Assembly: GCA_003511845.1 (NCBI GenBank)
Contig: DOIV01000248.1
Coordinates: 1 to 7,969, forward strand
Origin: Flavobacteriaceae bacterium
GTDB taxonomy: Bacteria > Bacteroidota > Bacteroidia > Flavobacteriales > Flavobacteriaceae
Direction of reading: 5' to 3'
Length of the DNA stretch: 7,969 bases
Shown: positions 5,917 through 7,969 of the stretch, in pieces
Layout: the number at the start of each line of letters is the position of its first letter
Numbering within the stretch: position 1 is the stretch's first letter
The notes under the pieces: generated by a model
Told to the model about the DNA's origin: nothing
Databases searched by the model: none
What the model saw: the letters and a program-made list of their open reading frames with translations, nothing else
Position numbers and translations under genes: made by a program

Positions 5917-7341
5917 TTAAATCTGGGTTACTCTTAGAGTGTTTACCATTCCTTTTTTATGAAGAGGCATTGCAGTTAGATTAACTACATAGTCATTAGC
6001 TTTAGCATAACCTTTTTCAAATGCAATTTTGTTAATATCAATTACAGTATCATCAGTACTTATCCTTTTATCATAATAATGTGCTGTTACACCCCATAAT
6101 AAATTTAACATTGTTAAAATTCTTTTATTAGATGAAAAAGCCAATATATGTGATTTAGGCCTCCAAGAAGAAATTTGAAAAGCAGTATAACCGCTATTGG
6201 TTAAGGTTGAAATTACTGTTGCTTCTATATCACCTGCAACTATAGCAGCATGATGACAAATTGTTTTAGAGATAAAACGCTCATTAATACTTTGTATATG
6301 AGATTCAGTCATTATAATTAATGGTGAATCTTCTACACTCTCAATAATTGAACGTATTTTTTGAATGACTTCAAGAGGGAACTCTCCAATAGAGGTTTCA
6401 CCAGAAAGCATTACGGCATCAGCACCATCCATAACTGAATTGGCAACATCATTCACTTCTGCTCTTGTTGGTACTTGGCTGGTAATCATTGTTTCCATCA
6501 TTTGTGTAGCAATAATTACTGGAATTCTAGCTTTTTTAGCTTCTAGCACTAACCTTTTTTGAATAAGCGGTACCTCTTCCATAGGCACTTCAACACCTAA
6601 ATCACCTCTTGCAACCATTAAACCATCACAATAAGCAGTAATATCACTGATATTTTCAACGGCTTCAGGTTTTTCAATCTTAGCAATAATCGGAATTCTA
6701 AAATCAGAGTGTTCAGTAATTAATTCTCTTAAATCGATAAGGTCTTGAGCATACCGTACAAACGAAAGTGCTATCCAATCTGCTTCCATTTTAATAGCAA
6801 AAAGAGCATCTTCTCTATCTTTTTCTGTTAACGCAGGTAATGAGATGTCTGTATTTGGTAGGTTTACTCCTTTTTTAGATTTTAATTTACCACCTCTAAG
6901 TACTTTTGTGACCACTTCTGTTTTACCATCTGTACTAGTCACTTCAAAAAGTAACTTACCATCATCAACCAAAATATATTCGCCAACTTTAACATCTTGA
7001 GGAAACTTTAGGTAGGTCATAAATGCTTTTTCTTGAGTGCCATCACATTTTTTTGTTGTAAAAGTAAAAGTAGCTCCTTTTTTTAATTTTACTTTTTCAG
7101 CCATGACACCGACACGTAATTTTGGGCCTTGTAAATCTGCTAAAATAGCTACGTTATAGCCTCTTTTTTTATTGATTTTACGGATAATTTTAATTTTTTC
7201 AGCAACATTCTTATAATTAGCATGTGAAAAGTTAACTCTGAAAACATTAACACCAGCAGTCATCATTTCTTCAATAATTTCTTTAGTATCACAAGCTGGG
7301 CCTAAAGTGGCAACTATTTTTGTTTTTTTACGATTTCGCAT
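5917..7341 (-). CDS. pyk: Pyruvate kinase
   Basis: Cytoplasmic enzyme of the last glycolytic step: phosphoenolpyruvate plus ADP gives pyruvate plus ATP. At 474 residues it has the standard bacterial length, with no extra C-terminal PEP-utilising domain. Seen in order: the N-terminal TKIVATLGPA strand at 7-16; FRVNFSHA at 34-41; the B domain at about 73-165; the catalytic signature IAKIEKPEAVENI at 219-231 with Lys221 and Glu223; the metal ligand Asp247 in VARGDLGVE; the ATQMMETM loop at 278-285 with Thr279; PTRAEVNDVANSVMDGADA at 291-309; and LSGET at 312-316. The C-terminal domain runs from about 350 to 474. Lys74 in GPKLRVG replaces the Glu found in K+-dependent enzymes, which suggests K+-independent activity. 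It starts 5 nt after the IPExxxVDY-type gene and is co-transcribed with it. Confidence 0.98.
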   Translation of the reverse strand: MRNRKKTKIVATLGPACDTKEIIEEMMTAGVNVFRVNFSHANYKNVAEKIKIIRKINKKRGYNVAILADLQGPKLRVGVMAEKVKLKKGATFTFTTKKCDGTQEKAFMTYLKFPQDVKVGEYILVDDGKLLFEVTSTDGKTEVVTKVLRGGKLKSKKGVNLPNTDISLPALTEKDREDALFAIKMEADWIALSFVRYAQDLIDLRELITEHSDFRIPIIAKIEKPEAVENISDITAYCDGLMVARGDLGVEVPMEEVPLIQKRLVLEAKKARIPVIIATQMMETMITSQVPTRAEVNDVANSVMDGADAVMLSGETSIGEFPLEVIQKIRSIIESVEDSPLIIMTESHIQSINERFISKTICHHAAIVAGDIEATVISTLTNSGYTAFQISSWRPKSHILAFSSNKRILTMLNLLWGVTAHYYDKRISTDDTVIDINKIAFEKGYAKANDYVVNLTAMPLHKKGMVNTLRVTQI

Positions 7342-7346
7342 ATATT

Positions 7347-7811
7347 TTAGAATATTAAATAATCTTTTGATTTTAATGTTAAAGGATTAATTGTATAAGA
7401 AGTAACGACCCCTTGTATTTTTTTTATATTTTGGATTAGTGGATGCAATGAATTGATATCAATGTCACCACTAAATTTTAAAAAATAATCAACTTCTTTT
7501 TTCTCGTTAATTAAATAACTTATTTTAGAATCTTCTTCGAATAAATAATTTTTATCAGTATTTATAACTGTAAAAATATGTTTATTTGCTATAAGTGACC
7601 ATGAATAATATTCAATATTACAATAGTAATTAAATTGTATAAAGGAACAGTTTTTATCGGTAAACTCTAAACCTTTTGGCTCACAAATTAAATTGATATT
7701 TAATTTTTTATTTAAAAGATACGCTAACCTATAATCTTCTAAAGTACTATTGATAGCTATAAGAGAGTAATCATGCTCAAATTCATAACCTAATGTAAGT
7801 ACTTTAGACAT
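7347..7811 (-). CDS. IPExxxVDY family protein
   Basis: This 154-residue protein has the hallmark of the Bacteroidota IPExxxVDY family near its C-terminus. Here the motif reads INEKKEVDY at 101-109, with Asn102 in place of the proline, followed by FLKFSG. The N-terminal half (about 14-42, YSLIAINSTLEDYRLAYLLN) matches the usual start of the family, where the protein is adapted to bind or resemble short folded units. No signal peptide, membrane segment or catalytic motif is visible, and the function is unknown. In many Flavobacteriia the gene lies between rnc and pyk. Here pyk follows by 5 nt, matching that order, while rnc is not visible and could lie beyond 7969. The family call rests on the motif, length and neighbour, not on a database search. 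Confidence 0.8.
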   Translation of the reverse strand: MSKVLTLGYEFEHDYSLIAINSTLEDYRLAYLLNKKLNINLICEPKGLEFTDKNCSFIQFNYYCNIEYYSWSLIANKHIFTVINTDKNYLFEEDSKISYLINEKKEVDYFLKFSGDIDINSLHPLIQNIKKIQGVVTSYTINPLTLKSKDYLIF

Positions 7812-7825
7812 ATCTAAAATTTATG

Positions 7826-7854
7826 CGAAAATAACCATTGTTTTGCTAACTAAA
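7826..7854 (-). promoter_or_regulatory. Probable promoter for the IPExxxVDY-pyk operon
   Basis: On the minus strand TATTTTCG at 7833-7826 matches the Bacteroidota -7 consensus TAnnTTTG at 7 of 8 positions. A degenerate -33 element, TTTAG at 7854-7850, lies 16 nt upstream, slightly short of the usual spacing. The leader to the ATG at 7811 would be only about 9 nt, shorter than at the other promoters here. Confidence 0.4.
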
Positions 7855-7869
7855 GGGAATATTTACGAA

Positions 7870-7901
7870 AACGTTGTAAAGTTTTAATTTGTAACGTTGT
7901 A
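7870..7901. repeat. Short direct repeat AACGTTGTA upstream of the promoter
   Basis: AACGTTGTA occurs at 7870-7878 and again at 7893-7901, offset by 23 bp or about two helical turns. The AACGTT core is itself palindromic. The pair lies about 50-80 bp upstream of the predicted start of the IPExxxVDY-pyk transcript, where an activator or repressor could bind. Confidence 0.3.
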
Positions 7902-7969
7902 TTAAATGAAAATAGTTACAGCTATTTAGTATGTAGGTAGTTTGCAGAAGGTTTTAAAATCACTTATAA

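Larger units (their letters stand above)
7812..7969. other. Non-coding stretch upstream of the IPExxxVDY-pyk operon
   Basis: I see no gene start and no convincing gene end in these 158 bases. On the minus strand one frame is open from the window edge for 13 codons (ISDFKTFCKLPTY) to a TAA at 7928-7926. It could be the tail of an upstream gene, but it is too short to judge and I do not recognise it. The remainder holds the promoter and direct repeat listed separately. Confidence 0.5.

Noticed and set aside
6365..6562. A 65-codon plus-strand open frame inside pyk with a predicted hydrophobic stretch
   Set aside because: It is antisense to the most conserved part of pyruvate kinase and has no promoter or start signal.
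7884..7891. A plus-strand TTAATTTG as the -7 box of a divergent gene
   Set aside because: The second base of the consensus is wrong, there is no -33 element at suitable spacing, and no plus-strand gene starts before the window ends.
7908..7931. A tiny plus-strand ATG frame (MKIVTAI)
   Set aside because: It is only seven codons long with no initiation or attenuator-like features.

Overview
The window reads as AT-rich chromosomal DNA from a marine-type member of the Bacteroidota, most likely Flavobacteriaceae. Three things point there: protein families largely confined to that group (an IPExxxVDY-type protein next to pyruvate kinase, a DUF4230 protein, and a ~580-residue aromatic amino acid hydroxylase); the near absence of Shine-Dalgarno sequences before the start codons; and promoter -7 boxes of the Bacteroidota type (TAnnTTTG). 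There is no sign of phage, transposon, CRISPR, tRNA or rRNA.

Layout, left to right. (1) Minus-strand operon at 2090-37: gpmI (cofactor-independent phosphoglycerate mutase), then a secreted thioredoxin-fold protein with a single-cysteine CGDS site. A perfect TAACTTTG -7 box lies just upstream of gpmI. (2) Minus-strand pair at 3207-2141: an M48 zinc metalloprotease with an N-terminal membrane anchor, followed after 4 nt by the remains of a small single-pass membrane protein. The remnant is broken by one frameshift and one in-frame stop and was too fragmented to appear as a normal gene. (3) A 272-nt divergent intergenic region with a promoter for each side and a TGTGA-N5-TCACA palindrome. (4) Plus strand 3480-5222: a pterin-dependent aromatic amino acid hydroxylase with an enlarged catalytic domain and a ~270-residue C-terminal extension. 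(5) Minus-strand group at 7811-5232: IPExxxVDY-type protein, pyruvate kinase (pyk) and a DUF4230 membrane-anchored protein. This group converges on the hydroxylase, with both stop codons inside one 15-nt palindrome. (6) 7812-7969: a non-coding stretch with a weak promoter for the IPExxxVDY-pyk operon and a short direct repeat.

Functionally this is mostly core metabolism. GpmI and Pyk are the glycolytic steps on either side of enolase and appear to be in separate transcription units. The pyruvate kinase carries Lys at the position that separates K+-independent from K+-dependent enzymes. The hydroxylase would make tyrosine from phenylalanine (or act on a related aromatic amino acid). The rest are envelope-associated proteins of poorly known role. 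I see no convincing undescribed multi-gene system. The items most worth a second look are the broken small membrane gene, the extra domains of the hydroxylase, and the monothiol thioredoxin-like protein.
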